This document shows, in pieces, positions 43,651-55,049 of a stretch of DNA of 64,000 bases. The translations under genes were made by a program, and so were the position numbers. Under the pieces are notes generated by a model that saw only the letters and a program-made list of their open reading frames with translations, searched no databases and was not told where the DNA came from. Origin of the DNA: Fallopia convolvulus (lineage: Eukaryota > Streptophyta > Magnoliopsida > Caryophyllales > Polygonaceae); contig OZ024736.1 of the NCBI GenBank assembly GCA_964016875.1, forward strand, positions 36,550,707 to 36,614,706, given 5' to 3'. Each line of letters opens with the position of its first letter. Position 1 is the stretch's first letter.

Positions 43651-45050
43651 TGAATACATATATTCTACCTTTAAGGAACTTAGTAGTATACATTGATCAA
43701 TCTTTCTAATTCTTGTTTTCATAGTGACTTGTATTTGGATTGTAATTCATAAAACTATTCGAGAAGTAGCATATTTTTTGGACAAATCTATTTTAGGCTT
43801 GGAAAATGCGAATCTTTGAATATTCAAGGCTTGGAAGAAATCTATTTTGATCGTATCAACAATATACCCTTGAATTATAAGATATCATGTTTGACAATTG
43901 TTGCTACATCTGTGCAGGTTTTTTTTGATAACATTTATGTTGGGACGGTGTTAGAATTATGGTTCCAGAACATCCGAACAACGATGTTATCTCTAGTTTT
44001 GATAACGACAAATGCTATATGGGAACTAACGTTACACTCAATTATTTCAAGGGGACTCTAGTTTAAATGAAGACTCTCTCAAAAAGGGAACACAAAAGGA
44101 ACTCAGGATTATATGAATGCAAGTTCCTATTAAAGGAACTCAGAAGAGAGCAGTTTCTCGTATATGGGAACTCACATGTGAAGACAAACCGTGCAGTGTA
44201 AATCGCGAGATCCTGTCTTTGACAAAGCAGAGGCGCAGTCTGGGGAACAGACTGGGACGAGCGATCCTACTGTTTGATTGAAATTTGAAGTTGACTAGTT
44301 TCAAATCAAGTCACATGTGAAGATTGGAAAACTTGGTGTGCAAGACAAAGGGCATTTTGGACATCAATGAAAATGAAGATATCAACCCAAGCTCAATCGA
44401 CTATATAAGCCAATGAATAGTGCTTGGAATAAGCACTATTGGAAAGACGTTTGAAGTATTGAAGAGAAGTCAGCGTCAACGAGTTTTGATCTCAGCGACG
44501 GCAAATCCATGTTCCCAAGAGTAAGGGAACTGTGACAGTGAGCTCAAGGTGTAGGGTTCGGTTTCCTTGTGTTTAGTTGAGTTGTTCGCTTAGGAACTAG
44601 GTTGAGAAGACTTACTAGTGTTACTAGAGTTAGGATACTGCTAGGAACTGAGAAGTGTAAGTCTGACCTATTGTAAATAAGGAACAATCAATAAATCAAG
44701 TAGGTACGCGGTCGTTCAAAATCCTCCAAGCGGAGGTAGAGATTTACCCACACAACTACTTGGTTGTTGTGGGGTTTCTCTATAAAGAAACTGTGTCTTT
44801 TACTTCTTGTGTTACTTGCGATTGTTTACTTCCGCTGCCTTGGGAAGAGCCTAACCGCCAGTTTCCAAGCTCTTACTAACGCACGTCGATCCAACAATTT
44901 ACTTCATCAAGGAGCTGGAGTGAGTGATTTACGTGTTTGGGTCGAGATTACACATTATGTATGTATGGAGGTCTATGTAGATTACTGATGTATTTGTTTT
45001 TAGTCAACTAAAAGTTTCAGCCTCACCAAGAACAATTCACTTTTCATCAC
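43651..45050 (+). pseudogene. Glyoxalase I 3'-end relic, unit 2
   Basis: This is a second copy of intron 8, exon 9 and 3' UTR of the glyoxalase gene, very similar to the unit 1 relic and sharing its changes (loss of intron pieces, altered exon 9). A solo LTR (43938-44896) again splits exon 9. The tail F-I-K-E-L-E-stop resumes at 44900, and the 3' UTR ends at the Copia target ATCAC (45046-45050). There are no exons 1-8. Confidence 0.88.
43938..44896. mobile_element. Solo LTR (959 bp) in glyoxalase relic, unit 2
   Basis: TGTTGGGACG...GATCCAACA with target repeats ATTTA at 43933-43937 and 44897-44901. It is the same insertion as 12943-13905, carried along by the segmental duplication. Confidence 0.88.
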
Positions 45051-45420
45051 TATTAGCACATATTTATATCGTATTATATTACCCTAACTTGTACCACAAG
45101 ACACACTCTTGTATATATATGTTATGATAATGAGAAGAGAACCCTAAGGGGAATTTACCCATATTCTTTCATGGTATCATGAGAAACCTAACCCTAATCC
45201 TCGACCCCCCTTCTGCTGCCGCAAACCTTCTCTCCGCGCAGCCCCCCCCCCCCCGGCCGCCTTCCGTCGCATGCCGCATCCCCAACCTCTCCTACCAACC
45301 GGTCCTAGAACCGGTCGCTACCTGTCCTTCATGTCGCTCCCCTCAGCTCATCAAACCCTAACAAAAATTAGCCTTCTGCCATGACTGGCAAAACAGGAGA
45401 CTGTTCTTCAGCGACGGAAC

Positions 45421-46939
45421 TGATGTTCGCATTTTTAGTATAGTTTTTGATAGGTTTTCTTTGTTTATTAGGTTTAGTTTTGTCTAGTTTAGGATTAGTT
45501 TTGAGTGTTTTTAGTTAGTTTTGCATAAATGTACGAAAAGAGTGGAATCTACGCTATTTTGTGTATTTTGCAGGTTTTAGCGAGGAAAGGAGCTAAATGG
45601 AGCTAAATTTGAAGCATCACAGTGAAGGACGGGAAAGTGCAAGATTTAAGAAGTCAAGGCTCAAGAAAACAAGAGGAGGTGTTGAAGAAAACAAAACCCC
45701 AGGCTCGTTAACGAGGCTGTGAAGGGTCGTTAACGAGGCCACGAAGAGAAGATTTCGGAGTATTATTTTATTATTCGCCGATCCTGAGCGGGAATTTATT
45801 TCCGTATCGGTTGAGTATCTTTTTAGAATCTTTATGGGTTATTAGAATATGTATTTTAGGGTTTAATATCTTTCTAGATTTTATTTCTATCTTTTGGAGA
45901 TTGTTTCTATCTTTTTAGGAAAGTTTTTATCTTTTAGCCTTTTTAGTTTTTTAGGATTTTCTAGTATAAATACCCTTCTATCTAGCATAGAAAGAAGGGG
46001 GGGCTTAATTTTGGAGTAGAATTTTAGAGTAGTTTTGGAGGAGATTTAGAGGAAGGCCGAAGGAGAGAGAACCGGATCGGAAGTCGGTGACGAGGGTCGG
46101 TGACGACGGTTTCCGAGGTTCGTTGATCGAGTTTGTTCGGTGATTGTTTTGTTTTGGTTTTCTTCTGGATCTCTGTAAGACGATATTTTGTTATTAATTT
46201 AAGTTTGAGTTTTGTTTCAATGTTTGTTTTTATTAAAGTTTTTAGTTTCTTAATCATGAGTAGTGAGTAGTCTATTTTTCTAGGGTCGGGGTTAAGCCCG
46301 GCATAGTTGAGCATGTTTAATAAGTAAGATAGTGTGTTGAATGCCTTTTATTTTTATTGAGATTGTTTGTTGTGCTTAATACCGAAACGGGAGTTTAGGT
46401 AATTTGAGTTTTAACTTGATTGAAAGAGAAAGTTAGTAACTTGAAGGTTGATATTGTTTGAAAACGAAAGTTTCAAGCTTTAGATCCAAAACAAGCAATT
46501 GAGTGAGTTAGTTTATGAAAATAGATTAATTTACTTGTCAAGTCAATGAAAGTTGATGACTCTATCTATTTAAAGGCATGATCTTATCTTCTTACGAATT
46601 CTTATGCTTGGCTATGTTGTGGTGTCCCTTATCCTAGATTTTTGTTTTAATTGAATTATTTCTGATAAACCTTCGTTGCTGAATACTTGCTTCGGTACCG
46701 AGTATTAATTAGAATTTTATTAGGTCGTTAATTGGTATTTTTGTGTTCGGTAGTTCGGTAACGATCCTGACAAGGTCGTTAACGAGGCATCTCGTGAGTG
46801 ATTGTGTTTGATTTTATTTATTTTTTATTAGATTGATAGACAAACAACCTTGTTTCCTGTGGAACGATCCTGACTCTGCTATACTCAGCGGGGTCTTGAC
46901 TTACAAATTTATTTGTTGGCCGAGAATACCCTCTCAATA
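45421..46939. mobile_element. Solo LTR (1,519 bp), Athila/Tat-like, in Copia leader
   Basis: It is flanked by GGAAC (45416-45420 and 46940-46944). The unit 1 Copia has a single GGAAC at the same place (about 14428-14432), so the insertion limits are certain. It starts TGATGTTCGC, and the near-terminal GTGGAACGATCCTGACTCTG block resembles LTR ends of Athila-type elements. TCGTTAACGAGGC occurs three times in it (about 45706, 45728, 46773). There is no PBS or coding region. Confidence 0.82.
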
Positions 46940-47572
46940 GGAACACCCAAGTACAAAGATCCGGTGACTCCCGCTCTCCAGGAACACAGGGAGACAAGCG
47001 GATCTCACGGATCCAAACAGGTGTTTCACTCATCCCTAGCCATCTCCAACATAAAAAATCTCATTCCACTCACTTTGGATGTATCTAATACGAAATACAA
47101 CTCCTGGGATGAATTGTTCAAAGCCGCTGCTCGTGCTCATCGCGTTCTCGATCATATCGACGTGTCAATCCCTCGCCCTGCTGATGTTGATGATGCTCTC
47201 TGGGATCAATTGGATGCAATCATTCTTCAATGGATCTATGCTACAATATCGTCGGATTTACTCCTCACAATCCTAGAGTCTGACGCCACTGCTCTTTCGG
47301 CATGGACCAAGTTGAAGAACCTCTTCCAAGATAACAAAGAGACTAGATCTGTCTATCTTCAAAATGAATTCTCTCGTTGTCGTTTGGAGTCATTCTCCTC
47401 TGTTTCGGCCTACTGTCAACAACTCAAGGATCTTGTTGATCAATTAAAGAATGTTGATTCTGCTCTTAATGAATGTCAGATGGTTATTCAGATGATTGCC
47501 GGATTGTCATCTGAATATGATACGGTCGCTAGTTTCATCCAACAAACACGACCATTGCCGGATTTCGCTTAA
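46913..47572 (+). pseudogene. Copia gag, unit 2
   Basis: From about 46945 the frame reads the UBN2-type gag (P-L-T-L-D-V-S-N-T-K-Y-N-S-W-D-E-L-F, then Y-C-Q-Q-L-K-D-L-V-D-Q-L). The first residues come from the solo LTR. The stop after R-P-L-P-D-F-A is also present in unit 1. Beyond it the frame continues (A-R-S-M-V-L-L-E-E-T-R-R-E) to a second shared stop at 47707. The two stops specific to unit 1 are Ser and Gln codons here. Confidence 0.82.
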
Positions 47573-47723
47573 GCAAGATCGATGGTCTTACTCGAAGAGA
47601 CCCGACGTGAAAAGCGGGACGCTCTTGCCGCCGACATCAAGGCTCTGACAACGGCCTCGACCTTCTCCAATCCACCGTCGGAAAAGCCAGTGAAAAACTC
47701 GCCTCAGTAGGAGACCGGCGGGC

Positions 47724-49720
47724 GTGGGCACAAAGGCCGCGGGCGCGGTAGAGGTGGCCGCGGGCGCGGATCTGGCCGCCGTAAATTTTCAGCGAACTCC
47801 ATACGACTGGATTCCGATTCCGACTGGCCTAAATCAGAACCAATGGCCCTTCGGGGCATGGAACCAACCTCCTTGCCCTTACCCGAACACACCTAATGTC
47901 GACATTCTTGGCGCCGCACCGCCTCAGCAACAACCACAGGCTAACGCCATGTTTATGACACCGGGGTTCGGGTATTCAAACCCGAATGATGTGGCTCAGG
48001 CTTACAGTACTATGAATTTATACCCGTCGGACAATGCGTGGTACATGGACACATGCACCTCCACACACATGGCCAACAATCTAGGTAAACTCTCCTCTAT
48101 TACTTCTTAGAGTCCTTTCCATTCGATAATAGTCGAAAATGGTCATCGGATTCCAACTTTGGGTTTAGGAAATGCCTCAATCCCAACCCACCCATCACCC
48201 TTACATCTATGTAATGTTCTTGTTGCACCTCAAATTATCAAAAACCTTGTTTCTATTAGACAGTTTACCACTGACAATAATGTTTCCGTTGAATTTGACC
48301 CTCTTGGCTTTTTTGTGAAGGATCTTCAAACGGGCACCAATCGAATGAGATGTAATAGTTCTGGCGAACTCTAACCTTTTTCGAGTCAACCATACAAGTC
48401 ATCTTCAGTGTCTCTGTCTGCCGTGTCCAAGCCGATCTGGCATGCTCCTGTCGGTCACCCCGGTGCTCCTTTTTTCGTCATCTTCAGTAGTTTTCTTTTC
48501 CTTGAGTCAATAAGGGCAAATTGCCTCCTTTTTTCTGTCAGTCATGTCAATTAGGAAAACATGTTAGATTACCTTTTCATAAATCTGTTACAATTATTAT
48601 GTTGCCTTTTGATATTATTCACAGTGACTTTTGGACGTCTCCTATTACTAGTATTGATGGGCATAAATACTATCTATTGTTTTTGGATGATTATTCTCAC
48701 TTCCTATGAGTTTTTCCGCCTAAGTATAAATCTCAATGTTTGAGCATTTTGTGCGTTTCCACAATTTTGTCAAAACCCAATTTCATACTCAAATTAAATC
48801 ATTCCAATGTGACATGGGAAAATAATTCGACAATAACCAATTCCATTCATTTTTTTGAACCCATGACATAACCTTTATATCCGTTGCCCACATACATCAT
48901 CACAAACGGAAAAGCATAATGCATTATTCGAACCATTAACAGTATGTCTCGGACCATGCTCATTCATGCTTCTCTCCGACCTCAGTTTTTACATTACGCC
49001 ATTAATGTGGCTTCATATCTTCTCAATATTCTACCCACCTCCATCCTCAAAAATAAATGTCCAACACAAGTCCTCTATAATGTCAATCCCACATATAATC
49101 ATCTACAAGTTTTTGAGTGTCTATGTTTTCCTAACCTTTCGTCTGTCACATCTCACAAACTTCAGCCCCGGTCTACTCCATGTGACTTTTTAGGATACCC
49201 TTCCGATCATAGAGGCTACATATGCCTTGACCTTCAAACTCATAAGATCATTTTGTCCCGTCATGTTACTTTTAATGAAGATGATTTCCCCTTTTCCAAA
49301 TTCAAACCACCCTCGGCCATCGGATTTGATTTCCTACAATCCGACGACCCCTACTCATCCTTTTTACCTCCACCATGTCCCGAGTTCGCCTACCAACTCT
49401 GCGTCTCAATCGACATTGGTGCCCTCTCCCCTGGCTCAAATATCAACCCCCACTACTGCTAGCCAGACCGGGGACGCGGCCACACCCCCCGCGGGCGCCG
49501 TCGTGACACCAGCGGCCGCGGGTTTGTCCCTTGCGCTTGCTGATTCATCTTTTAGCACATCACCGGTTCGACCTCCCCCAACCCCGGTTGTCCATCCAAT
49601 GACCACTAGGGCACGGGCCTGTATTCATAAACCACACCGCTTGTTTGACCTTAATGTCCAAACTAAACCTTCCGCACATCTATCCCCCATTCCACCTCCC
49701 ACAAAACAGCCCTCTTAGAC
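47724..49720 (+). pseudogene. Copia protease and integrase region, unit 2
   Basis: Broken pieces in several frames include the protease with D-T-C-T-S-T-H (near 48048), the GAG-pre-integrase zinc part (F-F-C-Q-S-C-Q-L-G-K-H, near 48530), the core (D-I-I-H-S-D-F-W, L-L-F-L-D-D-Y-S) and a Pro/Thr-rich linker. About 75 bases near 49190-49250 (F-L-G-Y-P-S-D-H-R-G-Y) are present here but deleted in unit 1. Confidence 0.78.
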
Positions 49721-49818
49721 CCAAATTGGAACGCTGCCATGTACGATGAATATTGAGCTCTTATTTGTAATGGAACCTGGGTTTTGGTTCCTCGTACTGC
49801 AAAGGCTAATGTGGTCCG

Positions 49819-51230
49819 TTGTATGTGGCTATTTCGACACAAGTTCGCTCTGATGGTTCTTTAGAGAGGTATAAAGCCCGACTGGTTGCTAATGGTCGGT
49901 CTCAGGAGGTTGGAATTGATTGTGATGACACGTTCAGTCCGGTTGTAAAACCGGCCACTATTCAGACTGTTTTGCATCTTGCTGTTTCGCGCTCTTGGGC
50001 GATTCATCAACTTGATGTTAAGAATGCATTTTTACATGGGACTCTGCAGGAAACTATATACATGTTTCAAACTCCTGGTTTTGTTGATTCTAGCAAGCTT
50101 GAACATGTCTATCTTCTGAAAAAGTCTTTGTATGGCCTCAAACCGGCCCCAAGGGCTTGGTACCAGCGTTTTGCTAACTTTCTGCTTGGCATCGGATTTG
50201 TCAGCAGTCGCTCTAATTCGTCTTTATTTATATTTCGTAGAGGGTATGCCACATATTTTCTTCTGTTATATGTTGATGACATTATTCTGACCGCGTATTC
50301 TGATTCAATACGGTCTCACATCATTTCTCTTCTTGGAAAGGAATTTGCTATGTTCGATTTGGGCTCTCTATCATATTTTCTTGGTGTTTCTACAAAACAC
50401 ACTGCGACTGGCCTTTTCCTCCCTCAAGAAAAATATGCCAGAGAAATTGTTGACCGTGCTCGCATGTCATCCTGTAATCCGGCAGTCACTCCTGTCGACA
50501 CGGCCACTACATTGTCTGCCAACGCCGGCCCCCTGTCGCTGACGCTATGCTGTATCGTAGTCTTGCTGGTGCGTTACATTATCTTACGTTTACTAGACCG
50601 GACATTTCATATGCGGTTCAACAAGTGTGTTTATTTAGGCATGACCCCCGGGAGAGTCATTTGTCAGCACTTAAGCGGATCATTCGATATATTCATGGCA
50701 CTCCCTCTCTTGGTACGACCATTTCTGCATCTCCTACTCCGACTTTGGTTGCTTATACAGATGCTGATTGGGCTGGTTGTCCTACAACTCCGCGGTCTAC
50801 TTCAGGTTACTGTGTGTTTCTCAATGATACACTTGTTTCCTGGTCCGCCAAGCGACAATCAGTCAAATCTCGGTCTAGTGTTGAGGCTGAATATCGTGGG
50901 GTCGCCAATGTTGTTGCAGAGTGCACTTGGCTTTGTAATCTCCTGCTTGAGATTCATGTTCCGCTCTCTCGTGCTTCTATTGTGTATACTGATAATCTAT
51001 CGGCCATGTATCTTGCTTCAAATCCGGTTCATCATCAACGTACTAAGCACTTTGAGCTTGACATACATTTTGTCCGGGATCAGGTTGCTTTGGGTCATAT
51101 TCGGGTTCTTCATGTACCTTCTCATTATCAATATGCTGATATTTTTACTAAAGGGTTGCCTCGACAATTGTTTCTAAATTTTAGAGACAGTCTCACAGTT
51201 AGGGAACCCCCAGTTTCAACTGAGGGGTAG
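49819..51230 (+). pseudogene. Copia RT and RNase H, unit 2
   Basis: RT is open from about 49850 to 50540, with L-D-V-K-N-A-F-L-H-G and the catalytic Y-V-D-D at about 50272-50283. A frameshift near 50550 leads into the RNase H frame 50547-51230: T-D-A-D-W-A-G-C, S-S-V-E-A-E-Y-R-G, Y-T-D-N-L-S-A and the closing A-D-I-F-T-K-G-L-P. Catalytic Asp/Glu positions are present. It is still disabled by the frameshift and by upstream stops. Confidence 0.85.
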
Positions 51231-51532
51231 TATTAGCACATATTTATATTGTATTATATTACCCTAGCTTGTACCACAAGGCACACTCTTATATATATAT
51301 ATGTTATGATAATGAGAAGAGAACTCTAAGGAGAATTTACCCATATTCTTTCAATCACACTTCATCTTTTTATAGTCTCGTTGTATAAGAGACGAGGGCA
51401 TCGATGATCATATCCCCAATTTTTTGTAGATACGAGATGTGCTCAACTATGTTGCATTTTGCAAATAAGTCTGACAATTAAAGAGATGCATGTTTACTTG
51501 CTTAATTAGAAGGTACGTAAGATTGTAAAACT

Positions 51533-52599
51533 GTTTTTTTTTACAGAAAGGTAAATATATTAGAGAAGGAGATATACAAAAATGCCACAAGAGCAGAGTT
51601 AACAACTCACAACAACTGCGAGAGGAGACAAAAATACAACATGCTCACTAGCCCAAATTACTAACAAAATCGATCCAATTCCTATGTCTTGGATTAGTCA
51701 TATCACATTTTGCAATAAGGTTGGCCTTCGTGTGGTTCTTGATATGGTCTGGACGCTTTGCTCAGCATTCGGTTGAGATTGATTAAACGCCACCCGATTT
51801 CTAGTGTGCCAAATGTGGTAGAGAGTTGTTGTGTCTAGGTGATAAAGATAATACTTAGATTGAAGAAGAACAGATTAGACAGAAAAGATACGTGAAAAGG
51901 ATAATTTCTGATTTTTCATTAATTGACCCTAAACAAAACAATAGGAGAGTATTTATAATAACTCGCATATCTTAGCTAATACTAAAAAGATAATGCTGAA
52001 ATGATATCTTACTAAAATATAAAACTAAATTCTAGTTAAAAGAAAATAATAATATTCTTAAATATAATTTATTATCCTAATTATCATAATATAATCTAGC
52101 GTATCACTAGGGAAGCATAAGTAAGAGTGGAGATGTTCTTCTTGCCGGAGAGAGAGCCGAGCCAGCTGTTGTAATCAATGGATAACATTGATGTCGCCGA
52201 TCCTAATGCACATCCAGGAGCAAAGATCGCGGAAGACACTTTGCACAAAGCTACATGCTGTCCAAAGGTACGTGTTGGTTGGATTCGAGTTGGTGGTGGA
52301 GATCACAGCTGGTGTCTTGGATCATGTTCCAACTGTGAAGTTTATCCTTCGTGGTGAATCTACCATGGATCGCAATCCAAGCAATAAGGGAACACTTAGG
52401 GGTGTTTATCTTGGACCAGATTACACCGAGCCAAGTGTAAATATGACTACGGTGCCACATGATGTCGTAGGTGGCCTTTGTGGAATAATTACCATCACCA
52501 TCGCTGAGCATATCTGAGATGTGGGAGGGAGATGCGCTTCTCAGAAGAAGATTTTCAATAGGTTACACCAGACACAACTGTCCCTAGGATCAACCAAGG
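51533..52599 (-). mobile_element. 5'-truncated LINE fragment, unit 2 copy
   Basis: Same insertion as 18851-19913, with GTAAAACT at 51525-51532 and 52600-52607. Minus-strand 52511-52251 reads the zf-RVT domain. About 100 AT-rich bases at 51993-52100 are present here and absent in unit 1, while about 60 bases near 51867-51900 are missing. Confidence 0.82.
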
Positions 52600-52620
52600 G
52601 TAAAACTAAGTTTTTCATAG

Positions 52621-53025
52621 TGTTGGGCCCGAAGAATCGCTCATCAATCCACCGACCCAGCCCATCAGACAATTGGGCCTAGGAGTAAAATTCGAAGTGC
52701 GGGAATTATCTCCCAGGCAGAGGAATTCGACAGTTGAGGTTCGATAGCAACCGCCCAGGAAGTGGAGTAGGAGGCGAGGGAAGATGGGACCACGATCGGG
52801 GAAGTTGGAAGACGGAGGTTGAGATTAAAAACGGAACATAAATAGGGGGATTAGCCCGTAACAAAGGGGGTTCATGAAAATTGTTGTAATCAGCTCCTTG
52901 TAATCCACTGTTTCGGAAATACAAACGTTTACTTTGATCATTGAGGTTGTGTTTATCGGTTAGATTGCCCTCACAAATCCAAAAGCTCATTCTCGATCGT
53001 CACCGGTCGGAAATTGACCAAAACA
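52621..53025 (+). repeat. 5' LTR of the outer gypsy element
   Basis: TGTTGGGCCC...CCAAAACA, 405 bp, followed after three bases by the PBS TGGCGCCCACCGTGGGGC (53029-53046). A 3' partner is not in the window, so the limits rest on the ends and the PBS. Confidence 0.8.
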
Positions 53026-53104
53026 ATTTGGCGCCCACCGTGGGGCCCTAGCCGGTTTTCGCTCGCTCTTTCGATCGAAGCAAGAACATTCTCGCTCGAA
53101 GAAG

Positions 53105-54625
53105 ATGACGAACTCACAACCGTCCTCTCCCACAAACGGAGGAGAAGGGGGAAGCCATGGCGGCCGCCTCGAAAAGGATGTCGTCGACGGCACCCCCGAG
53201 GAGGTCCAAGGCCTGCACAACGTTCTGAACGAGTTCGCAACCGAGATATCCGCCCTGCAGCAGGATATGGTTAGTCAGAAGGATCGCAGCCAGACACACA
53301 TGGACTACATCACGCAGATCACTATGGAAAATGCAATCCTCCGCGAACAACTGCAAGCAGCCTCGGTATCGCACGGCGGATCCCGTCCGACCGTAACTGT
53401 TCGGGAAGCCACTGCCCGCCTCAACCTAGGGGAGGCCTTTAACTCGCAAATCGGAGGGCAATCCCCCACAGTGAATATGGCCACACCGGCAGCCACCCTT
53501 CCAGGAGTGCCTGGCACCCAGACGCCAGGGAACCGAGCTGCAGGGACGGGAGTCTTCCACCCCCAATACAACGAAGGATCCGGGAGACAGGTACCCTCCA
53601 CTGAACCTTTCCTAGAAGTACTCTTCAACAAATATATGTAGGATCGGCTCAAGGGGCTCGAGGACAAGATCGCTCAGATACCCGGAGTATCACCACCCCT
53701 TGAGAAAGAAGCTTTGGATGGCTACGATGAATCCCCCTTTGCGACCCCAATTGCCAACGTGGACATCCCGAAGAGATTCAAGGTCCCAGCAGTCCCCACC
53801 TACGATGGGACGGGGGATCCCGACGAGCACGTGGCCATCTTCAAGCAGAAAATGATGACCAGCTCGATACCGCGAGAATCCAGAGAGGCGATTATGTGCA
53901 AAGGGTTCGGCGCCTTCTTGAACAAGTTCAACCGGGAGAAAGTGGCGATACCGCTCTGCGACGTGCCCACGTCTATAGAAGCCTTCCGGAGAGGCCTGCT
54001 GCCCGACAACGAGCTCTACAGGGAACTTACTAAATACCCGTGCCATATCTTTGAGGATGTCCAAGTGAAAGCTCTGGTACACATCCGGCTCGAAGAGGAC
54101 GAAATTCCCGTTCGAGCCGCTTCAGTCTTCGACATGGTCGAAAGGAAAGCCTCCTCCGACCAGCGAAGGGAGTGCCGAGGGCAACCGTATTTGAAAAGCA
54201 GGCCCGAAGCACCTGGAGTACACACGACGGGAATCAAACAGCCGAGTGGGAAGAAAAACGCACCCAATCGACCAAAGGTTCATGAGTACAACCTGGGTTT
54301 GGGGAACGCCGAGATCGTGAAGGGCCTGGAGAAATTCGGAGACCGCATCAGGTGGCCGAAGAAGGCAGAAAACCCGAATCCCAAGAAGGACAAAACTAAA
54401 TGGTGTGACTTCCACGAAGACTATGGGCACGAGACGGACGAGTGCTTCGCCCTCAGGAAAGAGTTAGTGTACTTACACTCAAGAGGTCTACTGTCAGAGA
54501 TCTCCGCCAACACCAGTCTTCCCGCCAGCCAGAATCTGACCGAGCCCATGGATATCCCGTCATCTCCGGAATATGCCAAAGTAGTAAATGTTATCAGCGG
54601 CGGATCTGATTATCTGTGGTGTTAA
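53105..54625 (+). pseudogene. Gag of the outer gypsy element, with internal deletion
   Basis: From the ATG at 53105 the frame has a coiled-coil-like N-terminus (E-I-S-A-L-Q-Q-D-M), an in-frame TAG at 53639-53641, then V-P-A-V-P-T-Y-D-G-T-G-D-P-D-E-H. The block between M-C-K-G-F-G and F-N-R-E-K-V-A-I-P is far too short for this family: the central helical region with the conserved W-F motif is missing. A zinc-knuckle-like C-D-F-H-E-D-Y-G-H-E-T-D-E-C lies near 54407-54450. It is disabled by the stop and the deletion. Confidence 0.83.
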
Positions 54626-54671
54626 CTAATCGGCAGCCAAGCGCCACGCTCGAGGGCACCTAGAGGGACCA

Positions 54672-55049
54672 TTGGTAGCAAACATCCGCCAATCCGATGG
54701 ACGTTCGGGAGATACCATCACTTTCAGCGACTCAGATTCGGCTGGCTTGGTGGGACCTCATCACGACGGGCTGGTCATATCCTTGTCGGTGGGAAACGTA
54801 TTGATGAGGAGGATCCTCATTGATACCGGAAGCTCCACCAACATGATCACACTTGACGTCGTCAAAGAGATGGGGCTGAAAGAGGAAATCATCCTCAGAA
54901 AGTCGGTAGCCCTGGTGGGATTCAGCGGAGAGATTGCTCACACTTTGGGGGAAATAACCCTCCCCACTTACGCTAAAGGAATCAACCTACAAGTCAGATT
55001 CTTCGTGCTCGATTGCCCGTCCTGCTACAACATCATCATGGGGCGACCC
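54672..55049 (+). pseudogene. Protease start of the outer gypsy element, cut by insertion
   Basis: An aspartic protease domain with the active-site motif I-D-T-G-S-S, ending at I-I-M-G-R-P exactly where the Athila-like LTR begins. The downstream half should resume on the far side of the nested elements, beyond the window. Confidence 0.85.

Larger units (their letters stand above)
45051..51353 (+). mobile_element. Copia-type retrotransposon, unit 2 copy, with inserted solo LTR
   Basis: LTRs at 45051-45171 and 51231-51353, the same ATCAC target repeats (45046-45050, 51354-51358), and shared nonsense codons with the unit 1 copy show that this is the same insertion after duplication. It is longer (6,303 bp) because a 1,519-bp solo LTR sits in its leader (45421-46939). 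Its RT keeps Y-V-D-D and its RNase H is full length, so unit 2 preserves the element better than unit 1. Confidence 0.93.
52621..55049 (+). mobile_element. Tat-like Ty3/gypsy element, 5' part (interrupted)
   Basis: This is the outermost layer of the right-hand stack. It has a 405-bp 5' LTR, a PBS, gag and the start of protease, then is cut at 55049 inside I-I-M-G-R-P by the Athila-like insert. It entered glyoxalase-downstream sequence of unit 2; CATAG (52616-52620) is the candidate target repeat, whose partner lies outside the window. The remainder of pol and the 3' LTR should lie to the right. Confidence 0.87.
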
